A stretch of DNA of 64,000 nucleotides from Bacteroidales bacterium (GCA_017559135.1 JAFYSZ010000024.1:108590-172589), one strand, 5' to 3'. Positions 8,634 through 18,110 are shown, numbered from the stretch's first letter. The notes: a model not told the origin generated them from the sequence alone. Program-made: numbers and translations.

Positions 8634-9929
8634 ATGCAAAAAATAATAATTAAAAATTTTAGACAAATCTCTTATGTAGAAATAGAAGTGAAAGATTTTC
8701 TTTTTTTGATAGGAGAACAAGCAAGTGGAAAGAGTACAATTGTTAAATTGATATATTTTTTTAAGTCTTTAAAGCAAGATTATATAGATTTATTGCGTGA
8801 TAATAACGATGTAAATGAATTTATAAAAATTATTCAAGATAAATTTGCAGTTTATTTTGGTAGCACAAAATGGTTAAGTGATGATTTTTATATAGAATAT
8901 TTCTTTTCGGTAGAGAGAAATTATAGTTTGAAATTGTTTAAAAAAGATTCTTTAAGAATAGAATTTGATCGATCTTATTTTCCTTTTATCAAAAATAAAA
9001 CTAATGAATTAAACAGGGATATAAAATCAACAAATAATATGACAGCATCATTTACTTTTCAAGAAAAGACAAGTAAGATGTTGATGTCTAAAATAAAGGC
9101 GACAGCAAATGAAGTATTTTTTGACGAAAAAGAAACATTGTATTTCCCAGCAGGAAGAAATATAACTGTTTCTTATCCTGAACAGTTTCAATTACTTTTT
9201 TTTAGTGAATTAAAATCACCTTCGTTCAATAATAATCAAACAAACACTATAGATGTTGAGTTAATTAAGGAATTTATTAGTTATTCAAAATTCTTAATAG
9301 ACTATTTTTCCATATCTAATGCTGAAATTGAAGATACATCTTTTGGAAAATTAGTGTCAAATATTATATCTCAAATTCTACACGGAGATTATAAAAACGA
9401 AGGTGGAAAAGAAAGAATTTATTATAATGAAAATGAATATGTTCCTCTAAATATTTCTTCATCGGGTCAGCAAGAAGCAATACGAATAATTCAAGATATT
9501 ATCTATATTTTGAATGAAAAACGAAGTGCTTCACGAATAATAGAAGAGCCTGAAACGCATTTGTTCCCCAAAGCACAAAAATTACTTATTGAATTGTTGA
9601 TTTTAGTTGCAAATAAAACTAATAGTCAGATTATTATTACGACTCATAGCCCTTATGTTATGGCTACGTTTAATAATATGCTTTATTACACAAAAGTAAT
9701 TAAGGAAAAACCAAATAAAAAAGAGGAAATAGAAGCGTTTTTTTCAACAAAGGGCTTAAATATGAATATTGATCCTGATAAATTTCAGGCTTATCGTTTG
9801 AAAATAGGAGCCGAGAATTATTGTGAAAGTATTTTTGATAAGCAAATTCAACTTATTGGCGAAAATTCTCTTGATCAAGAAACAGAGGATTTGAATAACG
9901 AATTTGATTTCTTATATTCAATGATGTAG
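8634..9929 (+). CDS. OLD-like AAA ATPase of a two-gene cassette
   Basis: A 431-residue ABC/SMC-type ATPase resembling the ATPase half of OLD-family and anti-phage proteins. Walker A is GEQASGKST at 27-35, the ABC-like signature is SSSGQQEA at 275-282, Walker B is RIIEEPETHL at 301-310 (the EEPExHL form typical of OLD/RecF-like ATPases) and the H-loop is TTHSP at 336-340. Beyond residue 350 there is only a short acidic tail and no TOPRIM nuclease, unlike OLD or GajA. The insertion between Walker A and the signature lacks a strong coiled-coil look. The downstream gene follows after 3 bases and encodes a probable nuclease, which could supply the missing effector. The base composition is much more AT-rich than the gene that follows the pair. 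Confidence 0.8.
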   Translation: MQKIIIKNFRQISYVEIEVKDFLFLIGEQASGKSTIVKLIYFFKSLKQDYIDLLRDNNDVNEFIKIIQDKFAVYFGSTKWLSDDFYIEYFFSVERNYSLKLFKKDSLRIEFDRSYFPFIKNKTNELNRDIKSTNNMTASFTFQEKTSKMLMSKIKATANEVFFDEKETLYFPAGRNITVSYPEQFQLLFFSELKSPSFNNNQTNTIDVELIKEFISYSKFLIDYFSISNAEIEDTSFGKLVSNIISQILHGDYKNEGGKERIYYNENEYVPLNISSSGQQEAIRIIQDIIYILNEKRSASRIIEEPETHLFPKAQKLLIELLILVANKTNSQIIITTHSPYVMATFNNMLYYTKVIKEKPNKKEEIEAFFSTKGLNMNIDPDKFQAYRLKIGAENYCESIFDKQIQLIGENSLDQETEDLNNEFDFLYSMM

Positions 9930-9932
9930 ATT

Positions 9933-10505
9933 ATGAGAAATAAATTTTGTTCAAAGATTTTGGAATTATATCCCAAGAAAGAAGAATTTGTTGATAGATG
10001 TTCAGATTTTCTTATCTATGCTTATGATTGTAACGAGCGAGAAAGAACAGTTTTTACCTCTCAAATAGAAGGGGATTCTGATAAAGTATTTAGAGTTATC
10101 AATAAACAAAAAAAAGAAATTGTTCATATATGTGTTGATGGAGGTTTATTAGAAAAGGGAGTAGGTGGGAGTAGGTTTGATTGTATGGTTTTTGATGATG
10201 GAAAACTATTGCTTATAGAATTTAAACTCAATGTTACTTCTAATAAGGAGATGACTTTGCATAAAAGATTCTCTGATGGAATAAATCAAATAAAGGAATA
10301 TTTTCTGAGTTTAAAGAAACAATTCTCCGATTCAGGAGATAATATAAATAATTATTTTACTAACGAAAATATTATCTCTATTATTGGAGTTAAAAAAGAA
10401 ACAAAAATAGGTTATAAATGGAATACACAAAGGAACTTGCAAAGAGAAAAATTTAGGGAAGAGACAGGTTCTAAAATTGATTTGTATTGTGAATATGAAT
10501 TTTAA
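9933..10505 (+). CDS. Probable PD-(D/E)XK nuclease, partner of the ATPase
   Basis: A 190-residue protein of no family I can name. The central segment has the layout of a PD-(D/E)XK nuclease core: Asp83 in GSRFDCMVFDDG, then hydrophobic strand KLLLIEFKL with Glu96 and Lys98 (D-x12-E-x-K), then a helix with RFSDGINQIKEYF whose Gln119 fits the frequent fourth active-site position. An N-terminal helical part (1-50) precedes it. It starts 3 bases after the ATPase stop, so the pair is certainly co-transcribed and probably translationally coupled. The nuclease assignment is inference from motif spacing; structure prediction would settle it. Confidence 0.6.
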   Translation: MRNKFCSKILELYPKKEEFVDRCSDFLIYAYDCNERERTVFTSQIEGDSDKVFRVINKQKKEIVHICVDGGLLEKGVGGSRFDCMVFDDGKLLLIEFKLNVTSNKEMTLHKRFSDGINQIKEYFLSLKKQFSDSGDNINNYFTNENIISIIGVKKETKIGYKWNTQRNLQREKFREETGSKIDLYCEYEF

Positions 10506-10526
10506 TAATTTAAAAATATAACGCAA

Positions 10527-11714
10527 ATGGAAAATCCAAAAGATTATGGGTTTAATTCCCAATTGATTCATTATAGTGGTCATCACGATCATTATGGTTC
10601 GGCAACTGTGCCAATTTATCAAACCTCTACCTTTGCTTTTGAATCAGCACAAGATGGAGCAGATTGTTTTGCAGGAGTAAAACCTGGATATATGTACACC
10701 AGAATAGGAAATCCAACAGTTAAGGCTCTTGAACGTCAAGTTGCTTTATTGGAACACGCTTTTGATTCTGTTGCTGTTGCTTCTGGAATGGCGGCAGTAA
10801 GTACTGTTTATTTAGGATTATTGAATGCGGGAGATCATGTTGTGTCTTCTTCTGCTGTTTATGGAGCTTCAAGAGTTTTAATGGAGCAACACATGTCTCG
10901 TTTTGGAGTTGAATCTACATACGTAAACACTGCGGATCTTGAAGCAGTGAAAGCAGCTATTCGTCCTAATACAAAGATGCTTTATGTTGAGACTCCTGCA
11001 AATCCGACAATGGAAATAAGTGATATTGCAGCTTGTGCAGAAATTGCTCACAAGAATGGTGCTTTGCTTGTAGTGGATAATACATTTTGTTCACCATATT
11101 TGTCAAATCCAATCGATTTAGGGGCTGATGTTGTTTTACATTCTATCACTAAATTCATCAATGGACATGCCGATATAGTTGGAGGTATTGTTGCGGCAAA
11201 GGATTCTGATGTTTATGCTAAGTTAAGAAATGCTATGGTGAACTTTGGTGGAAATATGGACCCTCATCAAGCATATTTAGTAATAAGAGGATTAAAAACA
11301 TTGGGCATTAGAGTTGATCGAGCACAAGAAAATGCGAAGAAAGTAGCAGAATATCTTTCTACTTGTGAGCAAGTTGAATGGGTAAAGTATCCTGGCTTGA
11401 AAAATCACCCACAATATGATCTTGCACAAAAGCAAATGAAAGGTCCTGGCACGATGATTAGTTTTTCTTTAAAGGGAGGTTTGGAAGCAGGCCGCACTTT
11501 AATGGATAATGTAAAGATGGCGATTTTGGCGGTAAGCTTAGGCGGAGTAGAAACTTTGATTCAACACCCTGCTTCAATGACTCACTCAAAAGTTCCAAAA
11601 GAATCAAGAGAGCAAGCAGGCATTACTGATGGTTTAGTAAGATTTTCTGTTGGTATAGAAAACGTTGAAGATATTATTAACGACTTAAAACAAGCTATGG
11701 CTAAAATCAAATAA
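10527..11714 (+). CDS. Cys/Met-metabolism PLP enzyme, methionine gamma-lyase-like
   Basis: A 395-residue enzyme of the trans-sulfuration family. The PLP lysine is Lys209 in LHSITKFINGH; the cofactor-phosphate segment YTRIGNPT (57-64) and SGMAA (86-90) and the aspartate block VVDNTF are present. Overall resemblance is to methionine gamma-lyase, which releases methanethiol, ammonia and 2-oxobutyrate. However, the specificity cysteine that follows Tyr-Gly in characterised methionine gamma-lyases is Ala114 here (YGAS), so cystathionine gamma-lyase or O-acetylhomoserine sulfhydrylase activity is possible. Its GC content is visibly above that of the preceding cassette. Confidence 0.8.
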   Translation: MENPKDYGFNSQLIHYSGHHDHYGSATVPIYQTSTFAFESAQDGADCFAGVKPGYMYTRIGNPTVKALERQVALLEHAFDSVAVASGMAAVSTVYLGLLNAGDHVVSSSAVYGASRVLMEQHMSRFGVESTYVNTADLEAVKAAIRPNTKMLYVETPANPTMEISDIAACAEIAHKNGALLVVDNTFCSPYLSNPIDLGADVVLHSITKFINGHADIVGGIVAAKDSDVYAKLRNAMVNFGGNMDPHQAYLVIRGLKTLGIRVDRAQENAKKVAEYLSTCEQVEWVKYPGLKNHPQYDLAQKQMKGPGTMISFSLKGGLEAGRTLMDNVKMAILAVSLGGVETLIQHPASMTHSKVPKESREQAGITDGLVRFSVGIENVEDIINDLKQAMAKIK

Positions 11715-11722
11715 AATGATTG

Positions 11723-14047
11723 ATGCGAAAAAAGCTTAGTTTTTTATTGATGTTTTTTCTCTTGCTCTGTAATTTTGTTTCAGGGCAGGAGAATAGACGT
11801 CAAACTGTGGGGGTTGTTCTTGGCGGTGGCGGTGCAAGAGGATTAGCACACCTTGGCGTTTTGCGGGCGTTGGAAGAAGCAAATATCCCTGTTGATTATA
11901 TTTGTGGCACTTCTATGGGTGCAATTGTTGGAGGCTTATATGCTTCCGGATATAGCGTAGAAGAAATTTCAGATATTTTTTATTCTCCTGAATTTCAGTA
12001 TTGGGTAAGTGGTAAAATCGAAGATGAATACACTTATTATTTTAAAAAGAAAAAAACTTCCGCAAAAGTTTTTACTTTTTCCTTAGATATAGAAGATAAT
12101 TTTAAACTTCAAATACCTACAAGTGTAGTTGATCCTGTGCAAATGGACTATGCTTTTATGGAAATATTTTCTGGTGCAACCAAAGTTTCAAAAGGTGTTT
12201 TTGATAGCCTTATGATTCCATTTTTTTGTGTGGCTGCCGATATTGAATCCTCAAAAGCGAGTATCAGACGCGAAGGAGATTTAGGATTAGCCATAAGAGC
12301 CTCTATGAGTTTTCCTTTTATGTTTGAGCCGATAAAGATTGACGGAAAAATAATGTTTGATGGAGGAATGTATAATAACTTTCCTGCGAAAGAAATGTTA
12401 GAAATATACAATCCAGATATTATTATTGGTGTAAAAGTCGCAGGAAATTTTGCTCCTCCCAAAGAAGGCGACATACGCTCCTATTTAGAAAATATGCTAA
12501 CGCAAGACACAGATTATCAAATTGATTGTCAGAGTGCTGTTTTGATTGAACCAAATTTGACAGGCATTAGTATAATGCAATTTGATAAGATGAAAGAGTG
12601 TGAAAGATTTGGATACGAGGCCGCAGAAGCCAAAATAAAAGAAATAAGAGCGTTTTTGTTGGATTCAATTGATAGTAAATCTTTGGCAAATAAGCGAAAA
12701 AAATTTAATGACAAGAAACCTGATTTGGGTATTAAAGCAATAAGCGTACAAGGCATAGAAAGTAGTAAAAAAACTTATGTATCCAATTCAATTTTACAAG
12801 GATTAGAGCAAGATGTCCTAAACACTAAAACACTAAAAAGGAATTATATTTCGCTTTATGCCGATAGAAATATAAAAGATATACAACCAAGTTTATTTTA
12901 TAATAACTTTTTTAATGCGTACGTGCTAAATCTTAATGTCAAAACGCAAAGTATGTTGAATTTTGACTTAGGAGGACACATTTCTACTTCACCTACAAGT
13001 TTTATTTACGCAGGAATAAATTGCAATTACTTGAATCGACATGCCTATTACGTTCAATTTAACTCCTATCTTGGCAGATATTACAATTCTTTGTCGTTTA
13101 AAGGACGGGTAGACTTTGCAACACAAACACCTTTCTATATAGAGGTTGAAGCAAATCAAAATAATTGGAATTATTATAGATTAAAAAAAGGTATTTTATC
13201 CTATTCTCCAATCAATTACATAGAACAATCTGAAAATAATCTGCAATTTATTCTTGGAATACCTATGGCAGTAAAAGATGTTTTGTCTATGAAAGTAGGA
13301 TTTGGTCAAATAGAAGATAAATATTTTAATCGCGATTACATAACCTCATTAGATACAAACGATAGAACGAAATTTAAAAATTTTGCCTTTTCAATACATC
13401 ACGAATATAATAGTTTAGACGCATGGCAATATCCAACGAAAGGATATTTTCAAAGGATAAATATTCAATATGTTAATGGTAGAGAAAGATTCTATTCTGG
13501 TAATACTTCCGAGCATAGAGATGATTTTCAAAGACATAATTGGGTGCAAATGAGTGCGAGAAGCAGAATGCACATTCCTTTTAACTCCTATTATACTTTG
13601 GGTTTAAGAGGAGATGTGTTTTACTCTTTTCAAGATTTGTTTTCAACTTATAAATCAAGTCTTTTGAATGCAGGGAGTTATACGCCGACAATAGAAACTC
13701 TAACAAACTATATGCCAGAATATAGAGCGAATCAATATGCTGCAATAGGTATGGAAAATATTTTCTTCTTGGATAATATGTTCGGAATCAACCTTTCTGC
13801 AAGAGTAGGTACGTATTTATTTTTACCATACAGACAAATAGAAACAAAAGATAATGAACACCCATTTTATGGCGAGCCTTTTCAAAAATTATACTTCATA
13901 GCAAACACCTCTTTTGTGGTAAGAACTCCAATAGGTCCGTTTAACCTAACTTTTTCTTATCATCAAAGAGATGGAAAACAAAATCCTTGGGGAATATCTT
14001 TTGGATTTGGATTCGTAATATTTAATAATAGAAACATAGAAAGGTAA
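11723..14047 (+). CDS. Patatin-like phospholipase with C-terminal outer-membrane barrel
   Basis: A 774-residue exported protein. After a signal peptide (1-21) the patatin domain carries the oxyanion-hole GGGGARG (34-40), nucleophile Ser64 in GTSMG, and Asp213 in DGG of the Ser-Asp dyad. About 340-400 is a POTRA-like linker and 400-774 is rich in alternating aromatic strands, ending GISFGFGFVIFNNRNIER, a beta-barrel of the Omp85/surface-antigen type. This resembles PlpD-type phospholipases, common in Bacteroidota. I chose ATG at 11723; a TTG immediately before it is in frame but unneeded. It opens a tight cluster with lolD and rlmB (1 and 7 bases apart). Confidence 0.87.
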   Translation: MRKKLSFLLMFFLLLCNFVSGQENRRQTVGVVLGGGGARGLAHLGVLRALEEANIPVDYICGTSMGAIVGGLYASGYSVEEISDIFYSPEFQYWVSGKIEDEYTYYFKKKKTSAKVFTFSLDIEDNFKLQIPTSVVDPVQMDYAFMEIFSGATKVSKGVFDSLMIPFFCVAADIESSKASIRREGDLGLAIRASMSFPFMFEPIKIDGKIMFDGGMYNNFPAKEMLEIYNPDIIIGVKVAGNFAPPKEGDIRSYLENMLTQDTDYQIDCQSAVLIEPNLTGISIMQFDKMKECERFGYEAAEAKIKEIRAFLLDSIDSKSLANKRKKFNDKKPDLGIKAISVQGIESSKKTYVSNSILQGLEQDVLNTKTLKRNYISLYADRNIKDIQPSLFYNNFFNAYVLNLNVKTQSMLNFDLGGHISTSPTSFIYAGINCNYLNRHAYYVQFNSYLGRYYNSLSFKGRVDFATQTPFYIEVEANQNNWNYYRLKKGILSYSPINYIEQSENNLQFILGIPMAVKDVLSMKVGFGQIEDKYFNRDYITSLDTNDRTKFKNFAFSIHHEYNSLDAWQYPTKGYFQRINIQYVNGRERFYSGNTSEHRDDFQRHNWVQMSARSRMHIPFNSYYTLGLRGDVFYSFQDLFSTYKSSLLNAGSYTPTIETLTNYMPEYRANQYAAIGMENIFFLDNMFGINLSARVGTYLFLPYRQIETKDNEHPFYGEPFQKLYFIANTSFVVRTPIGPFNLTFSYHQRDGKQNPWGISFGFGFVIFNNRNIER

Positions 14048-14048
14048 A

Positions 14049-14699
14049 ATGATAAATATAAATCAGTTAAACAAATACTATGGTGCGTTACACGTTTTGA
14101 AAGACGTAGAACTTGAAATCAAAGCTAACGAAATTGTTACATTATTAGGAGCCTCGGGTGCAGGAAAGACTACTTTGCTCAATATTATTGGCACATTAGA
14201 TAAAGCAGATAGCGGAATAGTTGAAATAAATGGCAGAAATATAAGTGAATTAAATGAAAAACAACTATCAGAATTTCGTAATAAAGAAATTGGATTCGTC
14301 TATCAATTTCACTATTTGTTGAATGAGTTTACTGCCTTAGAGAATATTATAATGCCAGCTTTGATTGCAAAAGAGAAAAAGAATATTGCGATAGAAAAAG
14401 CAAAGGAATTATTAAATATCTTAAATATTTACGATAGGGCAGAGCATAAACCCTCAGAATTATCAGGCGGAGAACAACAAAGAGTTGCGATTGCAAGAGC
14501 CTTAATCAATCGTCCTTCAATTATTTTAGCCGATGAACCATCGGGAAATCTTGATACAAATAATGCAAAACAACTTCACGAATTATTTTTTCAATTAAGA
14601 GAAACATATAAACAAACATTTTTAATAGTAACACACAATAATGAACTTGCACAAATGTCAGATAGAAGACTGATTATGCAAGATGGTAAAATAATATAA
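14049..14699 (+). CDS. lolD: ABC transporter ATPase, LolD-like
   Basis: A 216-residue ABC ATPase with Walker A GASGAGKTT, Q-loop YQFHYLLNEFTALENI, signature LSGGEQQRVAIARAL, Walker B ILADEPSGNLD and H-loop THN. The FQxxxLLxEFTAxEN sequence and the length match LolD, which powers release of lipoproteins from the inner membrane to LolA; MacB-type ATPases are an alternative. No permease gene is adjacent, which is normal for Bacteroidota where lolCE lies elsewhere. It starts one base after the patatin gene stop. Confidence 0.83.
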   Translation: MININQLNKYYGALHVLKDVELEIKANEIVTLLGASGAGKTTLLNIIGTLDKADSGIVEINGRNISELNEKQLSEFRNKEIGFVYQFHYLLNEFTALENIIMPALIAKEKKNIAIEKAKELLNILNIYDRAEHKPSELSGGEQQRVAIARALINRPSIILADEPSGNLDTNNAKQLHELFFQLRETYKQTFLIVTHNNELAQMSDRRLIMQDGKII

Positions 14700-14706
14700 A
14701 TAAAAA

Positions 14707-15456
14707 ATGGAAAAAAATCAAATTGTATATGGATTGCGTCCTGTTATGGAAGCAGTAAAGGCAGGAAAACAAATCGATAAGATTTATTTTCAAAGTAATT
14801 TGCAAGGAAAACTTTTCTCAGAACTTAAAGCCCTTATCAAACAAAGTGGAAAAAATATTCAACAACAATATGTCCCTTTGGAAAAGCTTGATTATCTTTC
14901 AAGAAAACAAAATCATCAAGGAGTAGTTGCACAACTTTCTAATATAGATTATTGGGAACTTGAAGAATTATTTGAACATATAGACGCAACAGGGGAAAAT
15001 GCTTTCTTGGTTTATTTAGATAATGTAACAGATGTAAGAAATCTTGGAGCAATTGCAAGAAGTGCAGAATGTGCAGGAGCAAATGGTTTAATAATTCCTC
15101 AACAAGGCTCAGCACCTATTAATCAAGACGCAATAAAAACCTCTGCCGGTGCTCTTTTACGCCTACCTGTTTGCAAAATCAATAACATCAAAACATTCAT
15201 CAACACAATAAAAGCACACGATGTAAGAATTTATTCTGCAAGTGAAAAGGCTAATGTATTATATACTCAAATGAAAGCAACAGAACCTTTAATGCTTGTA
15301 ATGGGTAGCGAAGAAAATGGAGTAAGTCCTACAATGATAAAAATGTCTGATGAATTAGTGAAAATACCTCTTAAAGGTGAGATTGAAAGTCTTAATGTTT
15401 CGGCAGCGGCTTCGGTATTACTTTTTGAAATCGTAAGACAACGTTTAGGAATCTAA
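14707..15456 (+). CDS. rlmB: 23S rRNA 2'-O-methyltransferase, RlmB/TrmH family
   Basis: A 249-residue SpoU-family methyltransferase. An N-terminal substrate-binding domain (3-80) is followed by the knotted domain with DNVTDVRNLGAIARSAECAG (motif 1), LVMGSEENGVSP (motif 2) and IPLKGEIESLNVSAAASVLLFEIVRQR (motif 3). The N-terminal domain favours RlmB (Gm2251 of 23S rRNA) over TrmL/TrmH. The stop codon overlaps the end of the convergent glycosyltransferase gene by 4 bases, so no terminator separates them. Confidence 0.87.
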   Translation: MEKNQIVYGLRPVMEAVKAGKQIDKIYFQSNLQGKLFSELKALIKQSGKNIQQQYVPLEKLDYLSRKQNHQGVVAQLSNIDYWELEELFEHIDATGENAFLVYLDNVTDVRNLGAIARSAECAGANGLIIPQQGSAPINQDAIKTSAGALLRLPVCKINNIKTFINTIKAHDVRIYSASEKANVLYTQMKATEPLMLVMGSEENGVSPTMIKMSDELVKIPLKGEIESLNVSAAASVLLFEIVRQRLGI

Positions 15457-16325
15457 GCAGTGCAGTAAACACCTAATTTATATAAATTCAAGATAAGAAG
15501 ACTTGGATTTTTTTTAGCAAGAAGGCTTAACATAAGTCTTCTTGTTATTTTATAGAAAAACACGTATAATCCAACAAGATGAAACTTCGCTAATTTATTA
15601 TATGCTTTTACGATTTTAAATCTATGAAATATTTTTTTATTTCTTTGATTTAGAAAAATATTTCTTAGAGTTATTACAGCGTTTTCATTAGAAGAAATAA
15701 AGTCTTTAAATTTTTTTAATCCTAAGTGTTCAACGGGATTATCAATGTTTTGAAAAGAAAAATTAAATTCCTCTAAATCAAGTTTAAATAAGGTGTCTTC
15801 GTGTCCGTAACCTTTGATGTCTTCACGAAAACGAACGGAAGAAAAAACTTTTTTGCGAATACAAAAGTTGTTTGTTGTAAACATATCTTCGCCTTGCAAT
15901 GCTCTGTTTGCTTCAATCTTTGTTCCGTATTTCCAATGTAGTTCATAACCTTTTGGACATCTACTTTTTTCGCAATAAACTGTACCTCCGCGAACAACAT
16001 CTTTTGTTTTAATTGCTTCTAAGTAGCGTTTTAAGAAATCTTTTCTAACAATTCCGCTGTCTCCGTCAAGAAATAGTAGAATATCTCCTTTTGCTGTGTC
16101 TGCTAAAAGGTTTCTTATTCGTGAACGACCAAGATTTTTACTTAATTCTCTATACTCTACATTTTCAAATTGAGTGATTGATTTGTTCTCTTCGCATTTT
16201 ATCGGAGAACAATCATCAAAAACCAATATTTCCCACTGACAATTCAAGTCTTTTGCTTGATTTTGTAAGTCGGTTACTAAGTTTACGCAATTTTCTTGAT
16301 AGATTGGAATAAGAATTGAAAGCAT
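15453..16325 (-). CDS. Glycosyltransferase family 2
   Basis: A 290-residue GT-A enzyme. The nucleotide-sugar domain starts LSILIPIYQENCVNLV, with DDCSP near 39-43 and the metal-binding DGD in LLFLDGDSGIV; a second acidic motif GHEDTLFKLDL follows. The C-terminal part has a positively charged amphipathic helix suited to membrane association. Sugar and acceptor are not deducible. Its start codon shares one base with the stop of the upstream GT4 gene, making a coupled pair, probably for a cell-surface polysaccharide or glycolipid together with the nearby WecA/MraY-type enzyme. Confidence 0.85.
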   Translation of the reverse strand: MLSILIPIYQENCVNLVTDLQNQAKDLNCQWEILVFDDCSPIKCEENKSITQFENVEYRELSKNLGRSRIRNLLADTAKGDILLFLDGDSGIVRKDFLKRYLEAIKTKDVVRGGTVYCEKSRCPKGYELHWKYGTKIEANRALQGEDMFTTNNFCIRKKVFSSVRFREDIKGYGHEDTLFKLDLEEFNFSFQNIDNPVEHLGLKKFKDFISSNENAVITLRNIFLNQRNKKIFHRFKIVKAYNKLAKFHLVGLYVFFYKITRRLMLSLLAKKNPSLLILNLYKLGVYCTA

Positions 16326-17428
16326 TATTTGTTTTTTAATCGGTTAAGAGTTTTAAAAATCTGGGTTTGCTCGTTTTCCCAACATAGTTCGCTTGCTGCT
16401 TTTTCGCAATTTTTTGCAATAGAGTCAAGTTTTTCGTTGTCGGATAAAAGAGAAGTGATTTGTTTTGCTAAATCTTGCGGTGAGTAAGAGGAGAGAAAAA
16501 CTCCTGTTTTGTATTTTTCTACAACGTATTTAATCTCTTGTAAAGGAGAAACTAAGACGGGTACATAGCAAGCAATGTATTCAAAAATTTTATTTGGCAA
16601 ACTGATTGCGTAATTGCCGTTTGTGGGTTTGTCAATAGAGATTGCAAGTTTTGCAGTTTTTGTTTTGCTTATCATTTCCTCAAAAGGTAGTCTGCCGAGG
16701 AAGTGAATTTTTTCTTCAAGTCTTAGTTCTTTTACTCTTTTTTCTAAATTTGATTTTATATCTCCCTCACCCATAATAAGAAGTTTTGCATTTATCCATT
16801 GCATTGCTTCACATAATTCTTCTAACCCTCTTTCTATGTTTACTGCTCCTTGCCAAACAATGATATTTTCTTTATTTGCAGAAGGAATTTGAATGTTTGT
16901 TGTAGTATTTCTTGGGGGAATGTTTCTGACTACAAGACTTTCTTTCTTGTATTCTTCTTTAAAATAATCTTTTATAGGATTGCAAACAGTGAAAACAGCA
17001 TCGCAACCTTTGATGCAGTGTTTTTCTACACATTTCCATACTTTTTGTGCAAAAGGATTGTCTTTTAATTCTGGTACTTGTGTGAAATGTTCGTGAGAAT
17101 CAAAGATTAAAGGTTTTCTTTTGAGTTTTGCAACTAAGTAATTAGGAAGTAGAGTGTCTAAGTCGTTTGCCCAAAGATAATCTTGCTTTGAAAAAAGGAG
17201 ATAAAAAAATAGTTTGAGGTTTAATTCTGCATAATATATTGCGTTTTTCTTGAAAATAATTGATAGTCTTGTGCATTTGTAGGAGCGAGAGGGTAGAAGG
17301 GGAGAATGTTTAAAAGCCCTGCCGATTAGTTTTACTTCTAAACCATAATCGACAAGGCTTTTGCAGGTTTTATTTACCCTATTATCACAAATTAAATCGT
17401 TACTTACACTTACATTTATTCGTTTCAT
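16325..17428 (-). CDS. Glycosyltransferase family 4 (GT-B)
   Basis: A 367-residue GT-B enzyme. The N-terminal half contains WANDLDTLLPNYLVAKLKRKP and FDSHEHFTQVPE; the C-terminal donor half contains VWQGAVNIERGLEEL, LLIMGEGD, IHFLGRLPFEEM and the LPNKIFEYIACYVPVL donor-site motif with the GT4 glutamate. Full length for the family. It lies 10 bases downstream of the FtsE-like gene and is coupled to the GT2 gene, in a leftward run from the WecA/MraY-like gene (19230) to 15453. Confidence 0.87.
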   Translation of the reverse strand: MKRINVSVSNDLICDNRVNKTCKSLVDYGLEVKLIGRAFKHSPLLPSRSYKCTRLSIIFKKNAIYYAELNLKLFFYLLFSKQDYLWANDLDTLLPNYLVAKLKRKPLIFDSHEHFTQVPELKDNPFAQKVWKCVEKHCIKGCDAVFTVCNPIKDYFKEEYKKESLVVRNIPPRNTTTNIQIPSANKENIIVWQGAVNIERGLEELCEAMQWINAKLLIMGEGDIKSNLEKRVKELRLEEKIHFLGRLPFEEMISKTKTAKLAISIDKPTNGNYAISLPNKIFEYIACYVPVLVSPLQEIKYVVEKYKTGVFLSSYSPQDLAKQITSLLSDNEKLDSIAKNCEKAASELCWENEQTQIFKTLNRLKNK

Positions 17429-17438
17429 AAATCAGAGT

Positions 17439-18110
17439 CTATGAAACAATTTTTCCATCTTCGCAGGCAATAATTTTTGCACGATATTTGTCAAGCACAA
17501 TGTAGTCATGCGTTGCCATAAGTACGGTTGTACCATGCTTTTTGTTTATTTCCATTAGCAATTGCACTATTTCTTCGCTTGTAATCGGGTCAAGATTTCC
17601 CGTAGGTTCATCTGCTAAAATCAATTCAGGGTGATTTACAATTGCTCTTGCAATAGATACTCTTTGCATTTCGCCTTCGCTCAAATCACATGCTTGTTCG
17701 TTTGCTTTCATTAATAATCCTACATCGTCTAAGGCTTGAAGAATCCTTTCATTCATTGCTTTTTTGTCTTTCCAACCTGTTGCCTTTAAAACAAATGCTA
17801 AATTATCATATACAGAACGGTCTTTCAATAATTGAAAGTCTTGGAATATTATTCCTAATTTACGTCTTAGTAAAGGAATTTTTGATTTTTTTAATCCGTT
17901 TAATGTAAATCCACAAACGAATGCCGAACCTACATCGATGCGTATGTCTGCGTAAATTGATTTTAAAAGAGAACTTTTTCCAGAGCCTGTTTTGCCGATA
18001 AGATATACAAATTCACCTTTTTTTATTTCAAGGTTTACACCAGAAAGTATTGTCTTTTCAAATTCAATGTCTACACCGCTATATTTTATTACTGATTCTG
18101 TGTTTTCCAT
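17439..18110 (-). CDS. ftsE: FtsE-like ABC ATPase
   Basis: A 223-residue ABC ATPase with Walker A GKTGSGKSS, Q-loop IFQDFQLLKDRSVYDNLAFVLK, signature DLSEGEMQRVSIARAI, Walker B LILADEPTGNLD and H-loop ATHDY. The FQDFQLLxDRSVYDNLAF segment is characteristic of FtsE, which with FtsX activates peptidoglycan hydrolases at the septum. The signature reads LSEGE instead of LSGGE. FtsX is not adjacent, as in many Bacteroidota. Located between the WecA/MraY-like and GT4 genes. Confidence 0.85.
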   Translation of the reverse strand: MENTESVIKYSGVDIEFEKTILSGVNLEIKKGEFVYLIGKTGSGKSSLLKSIYADIRIDVGSAFVCGFTLNGLKKSKIPLLRRKLGIIFQDFQLLKDRSVYDNLAFVLKATGWKDKKAMNERILQALDDVGLLMKANEQACDLSEGEMQRVSIARAIVNHPELILADEPTGNLDPITSEEIVQLLMEINKKHGTTVLMATHDYIVLDKYRAKIIACEDGKIVS

